From Pseudomonadota bacterium (GTDB lineage: Bacteria > Pseudomonadota > Alphaproteobacteria > Rhizobiales > Xanthobacteraceae), in assembly GCA_023386885.1 (NCBI GenBank), contig JAEWIX010000068.1:1-60840 (forward strand): DNA of 60,840 nucleotides, read 5' to 3'. The translations under genes and the position numbers were made by a program. Below the pieces are notes generated by a model. That model saw only the letters and a list, made by a program, of their open reading frames with translations. It did no database searches and was not told the DNA's origin. Positions 60,367 through 60,840 of the stretch are shown one piece after another. How positions within the stretch are numbered: position 1 is the first letter of the stretch; each line of letters opens with the position of its first letter.

Positions 60367-60830
60367 CACGCTTCACCCTCCCCTGGAGGGGAAGGGTCGA
60401 CCGCGTAGCGGGCGGGGTGGGGTGACGTTCGTGGCTTTCTCACGCGCTGATGCTTGAGATGATCGGCCCCCGAGTTGCGATATTTCTCGACCTCCGTGGC
60501 GATTGTCTGAAGAACGCCGGCCATGTTGGTTGCAACGTCCGAATTCCAGAATCTCAACACGCGATAACCCTCAGCTTCCAGCCACTCTTGCCGTATCTGA
60601 TCATGACGTGCGGTGTTGTTTTCCGCATGATGACCTCCATCGATTTCGATCACGAGATGCAGCGCCGGGCAAAGGAAATCGACGATATAGGGTCCGATGG
60701 GAGCCTGCCGCCGAAAATGCGTGCCGACGATCGGAAAAGCCTTGAGCGCGCGCCACATCATGCGCTCGTGCGGTGTCGAATCTTGCCGGAGTTTTCGCGC
60801 TCTCGCGCGGCGTATGGTCTGCGTGATCAT
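60366..60830 (-). CDS. DUF559 endonuclease-like protein
   Basis: A 154-residue protein of the DUF559 family, a Vsr-like PD-(D/E)XK fold. Features: RARKLRQDSTPHERMMWRAL at the start, then FRRQAPIGPYIVDFLCPALH with the Asp, LVIEIDGGHHAE with the E-x-D, and YRVLRFWNSDVATN at the end of the domain. The last ~25 residues (RTSPHPARYAVDPSPPGEGEA) are coded by an intergenic-type repeat. Start ATG 60830, or a GTG one codon earlier. Role of the family is unproven. Confidence 0.85.
   Translation of the reverse strand: MITQTIRRARARKLRQDSTPHERMMWRALKAFPIVGTHFRRQAPIGPYIVDFLCPALHLVIEIDGGHHAENNTARHDQIRQEWLEAEGYRVLRFWNSDVATNMAGVLQTIATEVEKYRNSGADHLKHQRVRKPRTSPHPARYAVDPSPPGEGEA
60367..60424. repeat. CTCCCCTGGAGGGGAAGGGT...GCGGGGTGGGGTGA repeat inside a gene
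   Basis: CCCTCCCCTGGAGGGGAAGGGT followed by CGACCGCGTAGCGGGCGGGGTGGGGTGACG. Elements like this are, as I recall, dispersed between genes in rhizobia and other Hyphomicrobiales. Here it provides the coding end of the DUF559 gene and the mutT overlap. Confidence 0.55.
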
Positions 60831-60840
60831 CACCCCCCCC

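Noticed and set aside
60833..60840. Run of eight C at the right edge
   Set aside because: Could be a true homopolymer or an artefact at the window end; nothing can be concluded.

Overview
The window is a GC-rich, gene-dense stretch of chromosome from an alphaproteobacterium, most likely family Nitrobacteraceae (Bradyrhizobium / Rhodopseudomonas / Afipia / Nitrobacter group). This rests on protein types and gene neighbours seen here: RegB/RegA (ActS/ActR), MmcB, phaR-phaA-phaB, GlnD, PtsP, DUF4167, Zur, DUF1345, and several imperfect intergenic palindromes of a kind I recall from that family. I see no phage, transposase, CRISPR array, tRNA or rRNA. It reads as core genome with a few small accessory features.

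Layout: 0-2.5 kb, end of mmcB, then the redox two-component pair regA/regB. 2.8-5.2 kb, PHA depolymerase and a YgjP-like metallopeptidase. 5.4-10.2 kb, PBP1A, an orphan branched-chain-amino-acid-type binding protein, DUF1304 and a methyl-DNA repair enzyme. 10.2-13 kb, glnD. 13.3-17.5 kb, an SsuABC-type sulfonate importer, OsmC and a membrane protein. 17.5-20.3 kb, mutS. 20.5-23.1 kb, pcaF-pcaH-pcaG. 23.1-26.3 kb, an EmrAB-type efflux operon led by its MarR regulator. 26.6-30.7 kb, patatin, zur, an EamA transporter and ispG. 30.9-36.3 kb, antiporter, small proteins, prenyl synthase, mtgA and rpmF. 36.4-39.7 kb, hairpin repeats, two poorly known proteins and a GGDEF-EAL protein. 39.8-42.9 kb, phaR divergent from phaA-phaB. 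43-46 kb, transporter, a decayed cupin gene, gloB and a methyltransferase. 46-54 kb, a minus-strand run lysC-marC-ptsP-prfA-prmC-DUF4167. 54.1-60.8 kb, PH-domain protein, ubiG, an EamA transporter, nitrilase/glutaredoxin/DUF1178 operon, comF, an NDUFAF5-like methyltransferase, mutT and a DUF559 endonuclease.

Genes that act together: regB senses redox state and phosphorylates RegA. phaA and phaB make 3-hydroxybutyryl-CoA, phaZ degrades the polymer, and phaR represses; TGC-N3-GCA sites occur upstream of both phaA and phaZ, suggesting one regulon. pcaHG opens protocatechuate and pcaF performs the last thiolysis. glnD and ptsP are both nitrogen-status sensors. prfA and prmC are the release factor and its methylase.

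I found no convincing multi-gene novel system. The best leads are: paired hairpin elements at about 35.0 and 36.5 kb that keep their pairing while differing in sequence; a low-complexity, Asn-run-containing DUF4167 protein with a possible ~465-nt leader; a cupin gene damaged by several clustered changes inside its most conserved motif; and candidate operators for PhaR and for the MarR/EmrAB operon.
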